Assembly: GCA_031275405.1 (NCBI GenBank)
Contig: JAISOV010000024.1
Location: 124,001-188,000, forward strand
Length of the DNA stretch: 64,000 nucleotides
From: Clostridium sp.
GTDB lineage: Bacteria; Bacillota; Clostridia; Lachnospirales; Lachnospiraceae
Direction: 5' to 3'
The translations under genes and the position numbers were made by a program. The notes under the pieces are model-generated. The model had not been told where the DNA came from, made no database searches, and saw only the letters and a program-made list of their open reading frames with translations. Below are positions 45,589 to 57,639 of the stretch, piece by piece. Position 1 is the first letter of the stretch, and every line of letters starts with the position of its first letter.

Positions 45589-46467
45589 TTACGCTCCCTT
45601 TGCCCCGATCTCCCGCAGATACCGCCCTAGAGCGTCCTGCCAAGGGGGCAGCCGCCGGAAGCCGTTCCGGTCAAGCTTGCTCTTATCCATACGGCTGTTA
45701 AAAGGGCGGCTGGCTTTGACCGGATACTCACCGCTGCCGACCGGCTTCACTTCCGCCTCCATCCCCGTCTGCCGGAAAACCTCGCAGGCAAACTCATACC
45801 AGGAACAGATCCCCTCGTTGGAAGCATGATAGACGCCGTACCGATCCGTCACGATCATGTCCGCCAGCAGCTTGGCCAGGTCATAAGTATAGGTAGGGGA
45901 GCCGAACTGATCGCTGACCACGGACAGCACGGGGGTCTCCGACGGCTTTTCCGCTTTCAGCGCCTTTGCCCGGTTCAGGATCGCCTGGACAAAATTCCTG
46001 CCGTTTCGCCCGAATACCCAGGAGATCCTGACGATAAAGTATTTCTCCAGCGTATTCTGGATGGCAAGCTCTCCCTCATACTTCGTCTGTCCATAGATAT
46101 TGAGCGGCTTCTTCTCGTCCTCCGGTTTCCAAGGCGCTTCCCCTTGCCCGTCGAACACATAGTCCGTACTTAGATACAGGAGGGGGATGTCCCGCCGCTT
46201 ACAGGCAGCCGCCAGGTTCCGCGTCCCATGGACATTGACGCTGCGGCACAGCTCCTCGTCGTCCTGCGCCGCGTCTACCGCCGTATAGGCGGCGCAGTGG
46301 ATCACGGCGTCCGGACTCTCGCTTTCCATGACCTGGCGGACGCTTTCCTCCCGCGTGACGTCCATTTCCTCTATGTCCACGCCCACGGCCGGTATCTGCC
46401 TTGCGGCAAGTTCTTTCCTCACATCGTACCCCAGCTGTCCTTTCACGCCTGTCACCAGTACCTTCAT
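45589..46467 (-). CDS. rfbD: dTDP-4-dehydrorhamnose reductase
   Basis: Final step of dTDP-L-rhamnose synthesis, NAD(P)H-dependent. It is 292 residues with MKVLVTGVKGQLGYDVRKEL (nucleotide loop), LSTDYVFDG, and the SDR pair in IYGQTKYEGE. RISWVFGRNGRNFVQAIL is also typical. The start ATG 46467 is preceded by an in-frame GTG. It lies 150 bases after rpoC; a strong hairpin at 46578-46603 between them lacks a U-run. Its partner rfbB is at the left edge of the window. Confidence 0.95.
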   Translation of the reverse strand: MKVLVTGVKGQLGYDVRKELAARQIPAVGVDIEEMDVTREESVRQVMESESPDAVIHCAAYTAVDAAQDDEELCRSVNVHGTRNLAAACKRRDIPLLYLSTDYVFDGQGEAPWKPEDEKKPLNIYGQTKYEGELAIQNTLEKYFIVRISWVFGRNGRNFVQAILNRAKALKAEKPSETPVLSVVSDQFGSPTYTYDLAKLLADMIVTDRYGVYHASNEGICSWYEFACEVFRQTGMEAEVKPVGSGEYPVKASRPFNSRMDKSKLDRNGFRRLPPWQDALGRYLREIGAKGA

Positions 46468-46620
46468 CACCGTCCCCGCCTTTCTAGGAAGGACAAAAGC
46501 CGCCGTTCCCGCTCCCTACAGATCTCTTGATGTTACCGCGTCCTCGCCATGCGGCGCAGAGCCGGCTTCGCGGGATGCTCCCGCGGAACACATTCCGCAG
46601 GAGCCGCTTTCCATTTCTTT

Positions 46621-49600
46621 TTAAGCCTCGGACAGTTCCTCGGAACCGTTTCCTGCGCCGTCAAGGCCGTCCTTAAGATCTTCCCCGTCGTCCTCGATAC
46701 TCTCTGTTTCAAGATCCCCGGTCTCGGCCCCATCTGTCTCAAGATCCCCGGCCTCATCCTCATCCGCCTCAAGATCCCCGGCCTCATCCTCATCTGCCTC
46801 AAGATCTTCTATCTCGGCCTCATCCTCCTCAAGATCTTCTATCTCGTCCTCATACGTCTCTTCCCGGAGTTCTTCCTCCTCCCGGTTCCAGTCCTCATCC
46901 TGCTGTTCCAGAACAGCTTGGAGCGGCACTTTGGAAGCGTCCGCTTCCGCAAGCTTATCCCCCACGATCTCCAAAGCTTCCATTTCCTCTATCGCCAGGG
47001 CATCTTCCGCCATCGCAAGCTCTTTGATTTCGTCCAGATTCAGCTTGGTGTTGCGGTAACGCTTCATCCCGGTGCCTGCCGGGATCAGCTTGCCGATAAT
47101 GACGTTCTCCTTCAGGCCGATCAGGGAATCCACCTTGCCTTTGATCGCCGCTTCCGTCAGTACCTTGGTAGTTTCCTGGAAAGACGCCGCCGAAAGGAAC
47201 GAGTTGGTCGCCAGAGCCGCCTTGGTGATCCCCAGCATGACCTGTCTGCCGTCCGCCGGTTCTTTGCCCTCCACAAGCAGCTGCAAGTTGATCTCTTCGT
47301 AATCCAGTACGTCCACCAGCGTGCCGGGCAGGAAATCCGTATCCCCGTTGTTCTCGATGCGCACTTTCTTCAGCATCTGGCGCACGATCACCTCGATATG
47401 CTTATCGGAAATATCTACGCCCTGCAGACGGTATACCCTCTGCACCTCGCGGAGCATGTAATCCTGCACCGCCCGGATCCCCTTGATTTTCAGCAGATCA
47501 TGAGGGTTCACGCTGCCCTCGGTCAGCTCGTCGCCGGCCTCCAGCACCTGACCGTCCACCACCTTAATGCGGGAACCGTAGGGAATCAGATAAGCCTTGG
47601 TTTCCCCGGTGCCCTCATTCGTGATGACGACTTCACGCTTCTTCTTGGTATCCCTAAGCTCCGCCGTTCCGCCAAATTCCGCGATGATCGCCAGCCCTTT
47701 GGGCTTGCGGGCTTCAAACAGTTCCTCCACGCGGGGAAGACCCTGGGTGATGTCGTCGCCCGCTACGCCCCCCGTATGGAAAGTACGCATGGTCAGCTGC
47801 GTACCCGGCTCCCCGATGGACTGCGCCGCGATGATCCCCACCGCCTCGCCCACCTGAACGGGTTCTCCGGTCGCCATGTTGGCGCCGTAGCATTTCGCGC
47901 AGATACCGATATGGGAACGGCAGGTCAGGATGGTACGGATCCGCACCGCCTCAAGCGGTTCTCCTTTTTCGTCCACGCCCACGCTCAGCACCTTTGCCGC
48001 CCGGCTAGGCGTGATCATGTGGTTGCGCTTCACGATGACATTTCCGTCCCGGTCCCGGATGTCCTCACAGGAGTATCTGCCGTTGATACGATCCTTTAAC
48101 CCCTCGATGGTTTCCTTCCCGTCCATGAACGCCTTGACGACCATCCCGGGAAGCTCCATGTCCGGCTCGCTTCCCAGCTTCTCTTCACAGCAGTCCATCT
48201 CCCGGATGATGAGATCCTGGGAGACATCCACCATACGTCTGGTCAGATAGCCGGAGTCCGCCGTGCGCAGGGCCGTATCGGACAGGCCTTTTCTCGCGCC
48301 GTGGGCCGACATGAAGTATTCCAGTACGTCCAGCCCTTCCCGGAAGTTGGACTTGATGGGCAGCTCGATGGTACGCCCGGTAGTATCCGCCATCAGCCCG
48401 CGCATTCCCGCCAGCTGCTTGATCTGCTGGTTGGAGCCGCGCGCCCCGGAATCCGACATCATGAAGATATTGTTGTATTTGTGCAGGCCCGCCAGCAGCA
48501 CGTCCGTCAGCTGCTTATCCGTCTCATTCCAGGTTTCGACCACCGCGCGGTATCTTTCTTCCTCGGTGATCAGGCCGCGCCGGTAGTTCTGGGAAATCTT
48601 ATCCACGGTCGTCTGCGCCCACTCCAGCAGCTGCGGCTTCTGCTCCGGCACGCTCATATCGGAAATGGACACCGTCATCGCCGCGTGGGTCGAATACCGG
48701 TAGCCTATGCTCTTCACATCGTCCAGTACCTCCGCCGTCTTGGACGCGCCGTGGGTATTGATGACCATTTCCAGAATCTGTTTCAGCCCTTTCCTGCCCA
48801 CATGGAAGTCCACCTCCAGCTTCAGCAGGTTCTCCGGGTCGCTCCGGTCGATGAAGCCCAGATCCTGCGGCAGGATCTCATTGAAAAGGAAACGTCCTAA
48901 CGTAGATTCCACCACGCCGGATTTCAGTTCCCCCTGCGCGTCGCGCTTCCGTACCAGAACCTTAATGCGGGAATGCAGCGTCAGCAGGCCATTCTCATAA
49001 GCCAGGATGGCTTCGTTTACGTTTTTGTAGCATCGGCCCTCTCCCAAAGCGCCGGAGCGTTCCTGGGTCAGGTAATAGATACCCAATACCATATCCTGGG
49101 AAGGAACTGCCACCGGGCCGCCATCGGAGGGTTTTAACAGGTTGTTGGGCGACAGCAGCAGGAACCGGCATTCCGCCTGCGCTTCTACGGACAGCGGAAG
49201 ATGGACTGCCATCTGATCCCCGTCGAAGTCGGCGTTGAAAGCGGTACATACCAAAGGGTGCAGTTTGATCGCTTTTCCCTCTACCAGAATCGGCTCAAAA
49301 GCCTGGATCCCCAGCCGGTGCAGGGTCGGGGCGCGGTTCAGCATGACCGGGTGTTCCTTGATGACCTGCTCCAGCACATCCCAGACCTGCGTATCCAGCC
49401 TTTCCACCAGTTTTTTGGCGTTCTTGATGTTCTGGCTGATTCCTTTTTCTACCAGTTCTTTCATTACGAAAGGTTTGAACAGCTCGATGGCCATCTCTTT
49501 GGGCAGCCCGCACTGGTAGATTTTTAATTCCGGCCCTACCACGATCACGGAGCGCCCGGAATAGTCCACACGCTTTCCCAACAGATTCTGGCGGAAACGT

Positions 49601-50595
49601 CCGGATTTTCCCTTTAACATATCCGACAGAGATTTCAAGGCACGGTTGCCCGGCCCCGTCACCGGACGCCCGCGCCGTCCGTTGTCGATCAGGGCGTCCA
49701 CCGCTTCCTGAAGCATCCTTTTTTCGTTGCGTACGATAATATCGGGAGCGCCCAGCTCCAGCAGCCTTTTCAGGCGGTTATTCCGGTTGATGATCCTTCT
49801 ATATAAATCGTTCAGGTCGGAAGTGGCAAAACGTCCTCCGTCCAGCTGCACCATAGGACGCAGATCCGGCGGGATCACCGGGATCACATCCAGGATCATC
49901 CAGTCCGGGCTGTTGCCGGAACCCCGAAAAGCTTCCACTACTTCCAAACGTTTGATGATCCTTGCGCGCTTCTGCCCGGTAGATTCTTTCAGGCCGGTTT
50001 TCAGTTCCGCCGCTTCCTCTTCCAGGCGGATGGCTTCCAGCAGTTCCTTGATCGCTTCCGCACCCATCCCTACGCGGAATTTATTCCCCCATATCTCCTT
50101 TGTTTCCTGGTATTCCCTTTCCGACAGCACCTGTTTATACTCCAGATTCGACTCTCCGGGATCCAGGACAATATAGGAAGCAAAATACAGCACTTTTTCC
50201 AGCACTCTGGGCGAGAGATCCAGAATCAGCCCCATACGGCTGGGGATCCCCTTGAAATACCAGATATGCGACACCGGAGCCGCCAGTTCGATATGCCCCA
50301 TGCGTTCCCTGCGGACACTGGCTTTGGTCACTTCCACGCCGCAGCGGTCACAGACGACGCCTTTGTATCTGATTTTCTTATATTTGCCGCAATGGCATTC
50401 CCAGTCCTTGCTCGGCCCGAAAATCTTTTCACAGAAGAGACCGTCTCTCTCCGGCTTCAGCGTCCTGTAGTTGATCGTCTCCGGCTTCAGGACTTCGCCC
50501 CGGGACCATTCCCGAATTTTTTCCGGTGAGGCTAACCCGATCTTAATCGCGTCAAATGTCATGGGCTGATAAGTTTCGTTCCTGGTTTCTGACAT
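46621..50595 (-). CDS. rpoC: RNA polymerase beta' subunit
   Basis: 1324 residues. The zinc site reads [19 protein letters not shown], the catalytic Mg site NADFDGDQM, and the bridge helix region [19 protein letters not shown]. The second zinc site is [11 protein letters not shown]. It is about 100 residues longer than typical clostridial beta' because of an acidic C-terminal tail with tandem units of [10 protein letters not shown]. It lies 101 bases after rpoB. Confidence 0.99.
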   Translation of the reverse strand: MSETRNETYQPMTFDAIKIGLASPEKIREWSRGEVLKPETINYRTLKPERDGLFCEKIFGPSKDWECHCGKYKKIRYKGVVCDRCGVEVTKASVRRERMGHIELAAPVSHIWYFKGIPSRMGLILDLSPRVLEKVLYFASYIVLDPGESNLEYKQVLSEREYQETKEIWGNKFRVGMGAEAIKELLEAIRLEEEAAELKTGLKESTGQKRARIIKRLEVVEAFRGSGNSPDWMILDVIPVIPPDLRPMVQLDGGRFATSDLNDLYRRIINRNNRLKRLLELGAPDIIVRNEKRMLQEAVDALIDNGRRGRPVTGPGNRALKSLSDMLKGKSGRFRQNLLGKRVDYSGRSVIVVGPELKIYQCGLPKEMAIELFKPFVMKELVEKGISQNIKNAKKLVERLDTQVWDVLEQVIKEHPVMLNRAPTLHRLGIQAFEPILVEGKAIKLHPLVCTAFNADFDGDQMAVHLPLSVEAQAECRFLLLSPNNLLKPSDGGPVAVPSQDMVLGIYYLTQERSGALGEGRCYKNVNEAILAYENGLLTLHSRIKVLVRKRDAQGELKSGVVESTLGRFLFNEILPQDLGFIDRSDPENLLKLEVDFHVGRKGLKQILEMVINTHGASKTAEVLDDVKSIGYRYSTHAAMTVSISDMSVPEQKPQLLEWAQTTVDKISQNYRRGLITEEERYRAVVETWNETDKQLTDVLLAGLHKYNNIFMMSDSGARGSNQQIKQLAGMRGLMADTTGRTIELPIKSNFREGLDVLEYFMSAHGARKGLSDTALRTADSGYLTRRMVDVSQDLIIREMDCCEEKLGSEPDMELPGMVVKAFMDGKETIEGLKDRINGRYSCEDIRDRDGNVIVKRNHMITPSRAAKVLSVGVDEKGEPLEAVRIRTILTCRSHIGICAKCYGANMATGEPVQVGEAVGIIAAQSIGEPGTQLTMRTFHTGGVAGDDITQGLPRVEELFEARKPKGLAIIAEFGGTAELRDTKKKREVVITNEGTGETKAYLIPYGSRIKVVDGQVLEAGDELTEGSVNPHDLLKIKGIRAVQDYMLREVQRVYRLQGVDISDKHIEVIVRQMLKKVRIENNGDTDFLPGTLVDVLDYEEINLQLLVEGKEPADGRQVMLGITKAALATNSFLSAASFQETTKVLTEAAIKGKVDSLIGLKENVIIGKLIPAGTGMKRYRNTKLNLDEIKELAMAEDALAIEEMEALEIVGDKLAEADASKVPLQAVLEQQDEDWNREEEELREETYEDEIEDLEEDEAEIEDLEADEDEAGDLEADEDEAGDLETDGAETGDLETESIEDDGEDLKDGLDGAGNGSEELSEA
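46640..46870 (-). repeat. acidic tandem repeats at the rpoC 3' end
   Basis: Two perfect 30-bp units (10 codons, [10 protein letters not shown]) plus several degenerate ones such as [10 protein letters not shown]. They are in frame, so copy number can vary without loss of rpoC function. Confidence 0.85.
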
Positions 50596-50696
50596 CTATG
50601 GCTCCCATCTGCCCGCCTTGGCGGGCGCACAAACAATCCCTCGGCAGAAAGCTCGCGGAGCTTTTCCGGTACAAAGAACTCGCCGCCTAGCGGTGA

Positions 50697-53600
50697 TCAA
50701 AATTCTTCCCCGCCGCCACCGAAGCCTTCTTCCTCTTCAAAGTCGTCTTCCTCGTCAAACTCCTCCGAATCGTCCGCAAAATCGTCTTCTCCCGTGGCGA
50801 TCAGTTCCCCGTTTTCCTCGTCAAATTCCTGCGCCTGATAGCCCATCTCGCCCAAGGTTTCGCTGCCATAATCCTCATACTTGCGTTCGCCCTCGATTTC
50901 ATAGCGGTAATCGCTCTCGGCATAGTCCACAGCTTCCATGATTTCCACTTCGGACTCGTCCTCACGCAGGACTTTCACGTCCAGGCCCAGGGCCTGTAAT
51001 TCTTTCAGCAGCACCTTGAAGGATTCCGGGATGCCCGGCTCCGGAATGTTGTCTCCTTTGATGATGGCCTCATAGGTCTTCACGCGCCCCACCACGTCGT
51101 CGGACTTCACCGTCAGGATCTCCTGCAAGGTATAGGAAGCGCCGTAGGCTTCCAGCGCCCATACTTCCATCTCTCCGAAGCGCTGGCCGCCGAACTGCGC
51201 TTTGCCGCCCAGCGGCTGCTGCGTCACCAGGGAGTACGGCCCGGTGGAACGGGCATGGATCTTGTCGTCTACCAGGTGGTGCAGTTTCAGATAATGCATA
51301 TGGCCGATGGTCACAGGGCTGTCAAAATACTCTCCCGTCCTGCCGTCGCGCAGACGCACTTTCCCGTCGCGGGAAATCGGCACGCCTTTCCAGACTTTCC
51401 GATGTGCCCTGTGTTTATGAAGATATTCCATGACTTCCGGAAGCAGCTCTTTGCCATGTTTTTCCTCAAACTCCTTCCATGTCATGTTCGCATAGTCATT
51501 TGCCAGATCCAGGGTGTCCATGATGTCTTTTTCGTCGGCTCCGTCAAAGACCGGGGTCGCCACATGGAAACCGAGCGCCTTGGTCGCCAGAGAAAGATGG
51601 ATCTCCAGTACCTGTCCGATATTCATACGGGAAGGCACGCCTAAGGGGTTCAGCACGATGTCCAAAGGTCTGCCGTTTGGCAGATAAGGCATATCCTCCA
51701 CCGGCAGCACACGGGAAACCACGCCCTTGTTGCCGTGACGGCCCGCCATCTTGTCGCCTACGGAGATCTTCCTCTTCTGCGCGATGTAGATCCGTACCGA
51801 CTGATTCACGCCGGGGGAAAGCTCGTCGCTGTTTTCTCTGGTGAACACTTTCGCGTCCACCACGATCCCATACTCCCCGTGGGGGACTTTCAAGGAAGTG
51901 TCCCTTACTTCCCTTGCTTTCTCGCCGAAGATGGCGCGGAGCAGCCTTTCCTCCGCCGTCAGCTCCGTCTCTCCCTTCGGGGTCACTTTTCCCACCAAAA
52001 TGTCGCCGGCGCGAACCTCCGCGCCGATCCGGATGATCCCTCTCTCGTCCAGATCCTTCAAAGCCTCGTCGCCCACGCCCGGCACATCCCTTGTAATCTC
52101 TTCCGGGCCGAGCTTGGTGTCGCGGGCTTCCGCCTCATATTCCTCAATGTGGACGGACGTATACACATCGTCCTCCACAAGCCGTTCGCTCAATAAAACC
52201 GCGTCCTCATAATTGTAGCCCTCCCAGGTCATGAACCCGATCAGCGGGTTCTTCCCTAACGCCAGCTCTCCCTGGCAGGTAGAGGGTCCGTCCGCAATCA
52301 CCTGGCCCTCCGTGACACGCTCCCCTTTCATGACAATGGGCTTCTGGTTGTAGCAGTTGGACTGGTTGCTTCTGGTGAATTTAGACAGGCGGAACTCTTC
52401 TTTTCCGCCGTCGTCATAGGAAAGGATGATCTTCTTGGCGTCCACATACTGCACGACCCCGTTTTTCCGCGCAAGGACACACACGCCGGAGTCCACCGCC
52501 GCTTTCACTTCCATGCCCGTCCCCACCGCGGGGGCTTCGGTGGTCAGCAAAGGCACCGCCTGCCGCTGCATGTTGGAACCCATGAGCGCGCGGTTGGCGT
52601 CGTCATTTTCCAGAAACGGGATCAGCGCGGTCGCAACGGAAAACACCATCCTCGGAGACACGTCCATATAATCGAACATCTCCCGGGGGTATTCCTGCGT
52701 CTCTTCCCGGAACCGCCCCGATACGGTGGTACGCACGAAATGCCCCTCCTCGTCCAGCAGTTCGTTCGCCTGCGCCACATGGTAGTTGTCTTCTTCATCG
52801 GCGGTCATATAGACCACTTCTTCCGTAACCCTGGGGTTCAGCGTGTCCGTCTTGTCGATTTTACGGTAAGGCGCTTCCACGAAACCGTATTCGTTGATCC
52901 GGGCATAACTTGCCAGAGAGTTGATCAGGCCGATGTTCGGCCCTTCCGGCGTCTCGATCGGACACATCCTCCCATAGTGGGAATAGTGTACGTCACGCAC
53001 CTCAAACCCCGCCCGATCCCTGGAAAGGCCGCCCGGCCCGAGCGCGGACAGCCGTCTTTTATGGGTCAGCTCGCCCAGCGGGTTGTTCTGATCCATGAAC
53101 TGTGAAAGCTGGGAGGAACCGAAAAATTCCTTCACCGCCGCCGTCACCGGCTTGATATTGATCAAAGACTGCGGCGAAATATCTTCCGCGTCATGGGTCG
53201 TCATGCGTTCCCGGACGACCCTCTCCATTCTGGAAAGGCCGATGCGGTACTGGTTCTGGAGAAGCTCCCCGACCGCTCGGATACGCCGGTTGCCCAGATG
53301 GTCGATGTCGTCGTCGCTGCCCAGGCCATATTCCAGATGGATGTTATAATTAATAGAAGCAATGATGTCTTCCTTCGTGATATGTTTCGGCACTAACTGA
53401 TGGGCATTTTTTTTGATGGCCCGCGCAAGCTTCTCCGGGTCGCCGGCAAATTCGTCCAGAATCTGTTTCAGCACGGGATAGTATACTTTTTCATGGATCC
53501 CAAGCTCTCTGGGCCTGCAGTCCACGAAATGTCTCAGATCCACCATCATATTAGAAAGAACCCTTACGTTCCTTTCCTCTGTCACCACATAGACGAACGG

Positions 53601-54581
53601 CACCGCGCAGTCCTGGATCTCGTCCGCCAGCTCTGCCGTCACCTTTGTTCCCGCCGCCGCCACGATCTCCCCGGTGTCCGGATCCACCACATCCGTCGCC
53701 AAGGTACAGTGACGTATACGGTTACGCAGGGCCAGCTTCTTATTGAATTTATATCTTCCTACTTTTGCCAGATCATATCTCCTGGGGTCGAAAAACATGG
53801 AATGGATCAGGCTTTCCGCGCTCTCTACGCTCAGCGGCTCGCCCGGCCGGATTTTTTTATATAACTCTAACAGACCGTCCTGATAATTCTCCGCGGTGTC
53901 TTTGGCGAAACTGGCCTCCATCTTAGGCTCTTCGCCGAAGACTTCCCTGATTTCATCATTTGTTCCGATCCCTAACGCACGGATGAGGACGGTAATGGGT
54001 ACCTTCCTGGTCCGGTCCACCCGTACATAGAACACATCATTGGAATCCGTCTCATACTCCAGCCAGGCTCCCCGGTTGGGGATGACCGTACAGGAAAACA
54101 GCCGCTTGCCGATCTTGTCATGCCCGACGGCATAATAGATACCGGGGGAACGGACCAGCTGGCTGACGATGACACGCTCCGCGCCATTCACCACGAAAGT
54201 GCCTGTTTCTGTCATAAGCGGGAGGTCGCCCATAAAGATCTCATGTTCGCTGATCTCTTCTTTTTCCTTGTTGTACAGGCGAACCTTGACTTTTAAGGGA
54301 GCCGCGTAGTTGGCGTCTCGTTCCTTACATTCCTCGATGGAATATTTCACATCGTCCCTGCACAGTTCAAAGTCCACAAATTCCAGACTTAAATGACCGC
54401 TGTAATCTGCGATGGGAGAAATGTCGTCGAAAACTTCCTTTAAGCCTTCGTCCAGGAACCACTGATACGAGTCTTTCTGGACTTCAATCAGGTTAGGCAT
54501 TTCTAAGACTTCTTTCCGCCGTGAATAACTCATACGCATGTTCCTGCAGCCTGCAAGAGGACGTATTCTGTTCTTTTCCAT
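50697..54581 (-). CDS. rpoB: RNA polymerase beta subunit
   Basis: 1294 residues starting [20 protein letters not shown]. The rifampicin region is [30 protein letters not shown] (residues near 490-525), shown here only by key words: [20 protein letters not shown]. All listed rifampicin-contact residues appear wild type. It ends in an acidic, Gly-rich tail ([18 protein letters not shown]). A promoter lies about 110 bases upstream, so rpoBC can be expressed separately from rplJL. Confidence 0.99.
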   Translation of the reverse strand: MEKNRIRPLAGCRNMRMSYSRRKEVLEMPNLIEVQKDSYQWFLDEGLKEVFDDISPIADYSGHLSLEFVDFELCRDDVKYSIEECKERDANYAAPLKVKVRLYNKEKEEISEHEIFMGDLPLMTETGTFVVNGAERVIVSQLVRSPGIYYAVGHDKIGKRLFSCTVIPNRGAWLEYETDSNDVFYVRVDRTRKVPITVLIRALGIGTNDEIREVFGEEPKMEASFAKDTAENYQDGLLELYKKIRPGEPLSVESAESLIHSMFFDPRRYDLAKVGRYKFNKKLALRNRIRHCTLATDVVDPDTGEIVAAAGTKVTAELADEIQDCAVPFVYVVTEERNVRVLSNMMVDLRHFVDCRPRELGIHEKVYYPVLKQILDEFAGDPEKLARAIKKNAHQLVPKHITKEDIIASINYNIHLEYGLGSDDDIDHLGNRRIRAVGELLQNQYRIGLSRMERVVRERMTTHDAEDISPQSLINIKPVTAAVKEFFGSSQLSQFMDQNNPLGELTHKRRLSALGPGGLSRDRAGFEVRDVHYSHYGRMCPIETPEGPNIGLINSLASYARINEYGFVEAPYRKIDKTDTLNPRVTEEVVYMTADEEDNYHVAQANELLDEEGHFVRTTVSGRFREETQEYPREMFDYMDVSPRMVFSVATALIPFLENDDANRALMGSNMQRQAVPLLTTEAPAVGTGMEVKAAVDSGVCVLARKNGVVQYVDAKKIILSYDDGGKEEFRLSKFTRSNQSNCYNQKPIVMKGERVTEGQVIADGPSTCQGELALGKNPLIGFMTWEGYNYEDAVLLSERLVEDDVYTSVHIEEYEAEARDTKLGPEEITRDVPGVGDEALKDLDERGIIRIGAEVRAGDILVGKVTPKGETELTAEERLLRAIFGEKAREVRDTSLKVPHGEYGIVVDAKVFTRENSDELSPGVNQSVRIYIAQKRKISVGDKMAGRHGNKGVVSRVLPVEDMPYLPNGRPLDIVLNPLGVPSRMNIGQVLEIHLSLATKALGFHVATPVFDGADEKDIMDTLDLANDYANMTWKEFEEKHGKELLPEVMEYLHKHRAHRKVWKGVPISRDGKVRLRDGRTGEYFDSPVTIGHMHYLKLHHLVDDKIHARSTGPYSLVTQQPLGGKAQFGGQRFGEMEVWALEAYGASYTLQEILTVKSDDVVGRVKTYEAIIKGDNIPEPGIPESFKVLLKELQALGLDVKVLREDESEVEIMEAVDYAESDYRYEIEGERKYEDYGSETLGEMGYQAQEFDEENGELIATGEDDFADDSEEFDEEDDFEEEEGFGGGGEEF

Positions 54582-54693
54582 TGACCCTGCACCCCGTTCT
54601 TTCAGATTTGGAGCCTATTTGCGCCACAAGACGACGCACGGATAAGCCTGAGACAGACAAGACAGCACAACCGTGTGCAATCGTGTACTGATC

Positions 54694-54722
54694 ATAATAA
54701 CATAAAAACAGGGCCAGGTCAA
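54694..54722 (-). promoter_or_regulatory. internal promoter for rpoBC
   Basis: On the minus strand TTGACC, 17 bases, TATTAT. The gap between it and rplL (54723-54895) holds an imperfect GC-rich hairpin with no U-run. Confidence 0.7.
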
Positions 54723-54895
54723 GGAAATTTTTTGAAGTTATTTTGAGAAAATCACGAATCATCTGTGAAACAGTTTGTTAATTCAGGCGGGGCTTATTGA
54801 CTTTTGGGACATACCAGAAGCGGAGAGCGGACGGCTGTGCCGTTTTACGCGCCAGCCGCCGTCTCCCGGTGAGGATGAGCAGATTTTTTTCAGAG

Positions 54896-55270
54896 TTATT
54901 TTATGGCGGCTTTTGCTCCTACGTCTTCCAGCTTCTTTTTCAATGCTTCCGCATCGCCTTTGCTGATTGCTTCTTTTACGACCTTAGGCGCGCTGTCTAC
55001 CAGGTCTTTGGCTTCTTTCAGTCCAAGTCCGGTCACTTCGCGTACCACTTTGATGACTTTTACTTTCTCCGCGCCGATTTCGGTCAGTTCTACGTCAAAT
55101 TCCGTCTTCTCTTCCACTTCCTCCGCAGGCCCCGCCGCAGCCGCAACGACTACGCCCGCCGCAGCGGATACGCCGAACTCCTCTTCACAAGCCTTTACCA
55201 GGTCATTGAGTTCTACTACGGTTAATTCCTTGATTGCGTCGATCAGTTCCTGTGCCGTTAATTTCGCCAT
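54896..55270 (-). CDS. rplL: ribosomal protein L7/L12
   Basis: 124 residues from ATG 55270 ([16 protein letters not shown]) behind GGAGG. The N-terminal dimer domain, Ala/Gly hinge ([14 protein letters not shown]) and C-terminal factor-binding domain ([20 protein letters not shown]) are complete. It follows rplJ by about 170 bases. Confidence 0.98.
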   Translation of the reverse strand: MAKLTAQELIDAIKELTVVELNDLVKACEEEFGVSAAAGVVVAAAAGPAEEVEEKTEFDVELTEIGAEKVKVIKVVREVTGLGLKEAKDLVDSAPKVVKEAISKGDAEALKKKLEDVGAKAAIK

Positions 55271-55439
55271 TTCCGGTTCCTCCACTTTTCAAAAATTGTT
55301 TTTTGTTCTTTCTGCCGGGGCCAGGCGCCGGACCTGCTCCGCGCCTGTCAGCCGCCGCGTAAGGGATCTCTTTTTCCCCAGCGGCCGTATCGCCGGATCC
55401 GCTCCGCGCCCGTCGGCTGCCGCCGAGCGGCGGCGCCTG

Positions 55440-55964
55440 TCACGCTTTTGCAGGAGCTGCGGCTTCTTCCTCTGCGGGAGAGCCGTCCTTTTCCGCTATC
55501 TGCTTGATGACGCGGGCAAAATTGGTAATCGGGGACTGCATACTGCCTAACAGCCTGGAAAGCAGCTCCTCCCTGGACGGAATCGCCGCGACTGCCGCAA
55601 TGCCTTTTTCATCATAGAAAGCGCCTTCCACAACACCGCCCTTGAACTGCAGCTTGTCGTTCGTCTTCGCGAACTGTGCCAGAAGCTTTGCCGGGGCCAC
55701 TGCGTCCTCTTTGGAAAAAGCGATCGCGCTCGGCCCTTTCAGATACGGCGTAAGGACTTCCAGCGGAGTTCCTTGGAAAGCGATGTTCATCAAGGTGTTC
55801 TTGTAAACCTTGTAAGTCACCCCCGCTTCCCGCAGCGACTTACGCAGCCTGGTGTCCTGTTCTACCGTAAGTCCGCGGTAATCCACTAAAACCACGGACC
55901 GCGCGTCCCTGACACCGGCGGAGATCTCATCCACCACAGGCTTTTTTGATTCGATTTTTGCCAT
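55440..55964 (-). CDS. rplJ: ribosomal protein L10
   Basis: 174 residues from ATG 55964 (MAKIESKKPVVDEIS) with GGGAG upstream. VDYRGLTVEQDTRLRKSLRE and KVYKNTLMNIAF are standard. L10 binds L7/L12 dimers through its C-terminus and, with them, represses its own leader located at 56193-56340. Confidence 0.98.
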   Translation of the reverse strand: MAKIESKKPVVDEISAGVRDARSVVLVDYRGLTVEQDTRLRKSLREAGVTYKVYKNTLMNIAFQGTPLEVLTPYLKGPSAIAFSKEDAVAPAKLLAQFAKTNDKLQFKGGVVEGAFYDEKGIAAVAAIPSREELLSRLLGSMQSPITNFARVIKQIAEKDGSPAEEEAAAPAKA

Positions 55965-56192
55965 CTTCGCTCCCATCTGCCCGCTCTGTCCTATCAGACG
56001 CCTTTAGCGGGCTTCTTCATCGGGAGGAGGAAAGCCGATGTTTCCGCCCGCTTTCCTTCCTCACATACCTGCGCATATTCCTGCACATCCCCAGGCTTGC
56101 CGCGCAGACGCAAACCTGCCGTTCCCAAGAACGGGAGCTTAGCCGGAAGGTTTTTGGCTTCCTAGGGGATTCCGGAGAATTTCCTATGAAAC

Positions 56193-56340
56193 AAAAAATC
56201 TCCCGGAAAGACAGGGAGACCGTGTCAGCGTATACTCATCTCCTCGGTAGGATTTATGCCTGCCCAGACACCGTCCGGTTCCGTTTCGGAACATACCGGC
56301 CCTTCCGGGAAGCACCTACTGTCTTCGGCTTCGTGAAACC
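56193..56340 (-). ncRNA. ribosomal protein L10 leader with attenuator
   Basis: The transcript start predicted from the promoter leads into a structured leader containing CCTACCGAGG, the conserved L10-binding region. It ends in a terminator: TCTCCC, 9-base loop, GGGAGA, then TTTTTT (56193-56219). The size of about 150 bases and the position ahead of rplJ match the Firmicutes L10 leader (Rfam RF00557 type), where L10-L12 binding promotes early termination. Confidence 0.8.
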
Positions 56341-56346
56341 TTCTGT

Positions 56347-56376
56347 AGCATAACATAAGCCCTCGGGGCCTGTCAA
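56347..56376 (-). promoter_or_regulatory. promoter for rplJ-rplL
   Basis: On the minus strand TTGACA, 18 bases, TATGCT. It lies downstream of the inserted acyltransferase gene, so rplJL expression does not depend on it. Confidence 0.7.
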
Positions 56377-56477
56377 GCGTTTTTTGGGAATGGGCAATTT
56401 TTTGGGAATATGGCCTGAAAAGCCCTCAGAGCTTGCTTCCCGGTGAAAGGCTCCGACGGCGGAACGGAATACCAGAT

Positions 56478-57609
56478 TCAGGCTTCCGCTTTTGGCCTAA
56501 GCTTATCCGCCAGCTTGCCCGCCAGATCCAGGAGACACTTCGCCGCCAGCGCGAACACAATACTTCCAGCCAGAACCAGTATCACGGTAGCTATATAAGA
56601 AAACCAGTCTGTATCAAACAGATCATTCAGACGCAGTCTCTCCACAATCCGGAACACTCCCGCGTGGGTGAGATATATTTCCATACTGATCCGGCTCAGG
56701 AATTTCATCGCACTGTTATTCAGGATCCTGCCTTTTGTGCCGATCGCATAACAGACCCAAGAAGAAAACAGGATCAGCAGCCAAATGTATGCTGTACTGA
56801 CATGGCAATCCAATACCGGTAATATGGATTTCCTGAAAAAATAGGCGACTGTGAGTATCGTACACAGAATCGCCACGCCCCATCTGTATTTCTCCACCAC
56901 CTTAGAAATGCTGTTCCGGTACAAAAAAAGTATTCCTCCGGCCAAAAAAAACATAGCGCAGAATATAAAATTCGTTTCTATGTTAAATCCGTCTATTACA
57001 TGATTGTTATCAAAAAAATAGCTTGTACAGCAGATATTGAAAATCACGGATACAGTCATCGCCATCCAAGCTCTCCGCTTATTCTTCAGTAAGAAACAGA
57101 AAAACGGAAACAGCATATAAAACAAGAAGATAATACCCAAAGTCCATCCATTGCCGATCACGGAAATATCCGCATTCGGCAGCAGGCCGAAACACAATGT
57201 CAAATCAGCAAATGCTTCCATGAAACTGCTGAAACTTGGAGAAACCATGACATCCATCACTACCAACAAAACGAAATATGGCCAGATCCTGGCATACCGT
57301 GTTTCATAGAAACGGCTAACGGGAATGGAACCTGTTGAAATTTTATCATAATAGCCGCAACACATGGCAAAACCGGAAATTATCATGAACAAAAAGACAA
57401 ATTTTGAAAAAGAAGGAAGGAGCGTTTGATAAAATCCATCTGATATATCATAGACATTTAGGGGATTCTTCACATGTAGCATGACTATACCAATCATCCC
57501 CAGTACCCGAAGTCCATCTATGGAATCATAACGCCCGCAACCTCTGCTCTGCTCTGCTCTGCTCTGCTCTGCTCTGCTCTGCTCTGAGCAGTCTATTCGC
57601 GCTTTCCAT
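56478..57609 (-). pseudogene. membrane acyltransferase (acyltransferase_3 family), out of frame at a 5-bp repeat array (possible phase-variable OFF state)
   Basis: Codes for a ten-span O-acyltransferase of surface polysaccharide type, usually acetylating sugars or peptidoglycan. The reading frame of the enzyme contains RYDSIDGLRVLGMIGIVMLH before its first internal ATG (57497). That conserved N-terminal motif shows translation should begin further upstream. The only upstream ATGs (57609, 57636) lie in another frame, on the far side of nine CTCTG units. With 10 or 7 units the frames join to a protein of about 378 residues; with nine, translation stops at 57526. The gene is AT-rich against its ribosomal neighbours, suggesting transfer. 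If 57497 is a real start, a truncated enzyme is made. Confidence 0.75.
57542..57586 (-). repeat. nine tandem CTCTG pentanucleotides (candidate slippage switch)
   Basis: Perfect array of 9 x 5 bp; on the coding strand AGAGC-type units read RAEQS repeated. A change of one unit shifts the frame, and +1 or -2 units would restore the acyltransferase frame. A TTGACA - 17 - TAGACT match at 57590-57618 places a possible promoter right before the array, so an effect on transcription or the 5' leader is the alternative. Confidence 0.95.
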
Positions 57610-57639
57610 TTTTGTCAAGGCCTTTCCCTTTTGCATTTC

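Noticed and set aside
43892-45829. 645-codon plus-strand open frame
   Set aside because: It lies antisense to the GH39 gene and the end of rfbD, whose motifs are clear; its own translation shows no family motif and biased composition. A shadow of GC-rich coding DNA.
46578-46603. Strong hairpin after rpoC as a terminator
   Set aside because: No U-tract follows on the minus strand, so termination there is not supported.
46549-48099. 516-codon plus-strand open frame
   Set aside because: Antisense to rpoC, caused by the codon bias of the gene. Composition rich in Leu/His/Arg without motifs.
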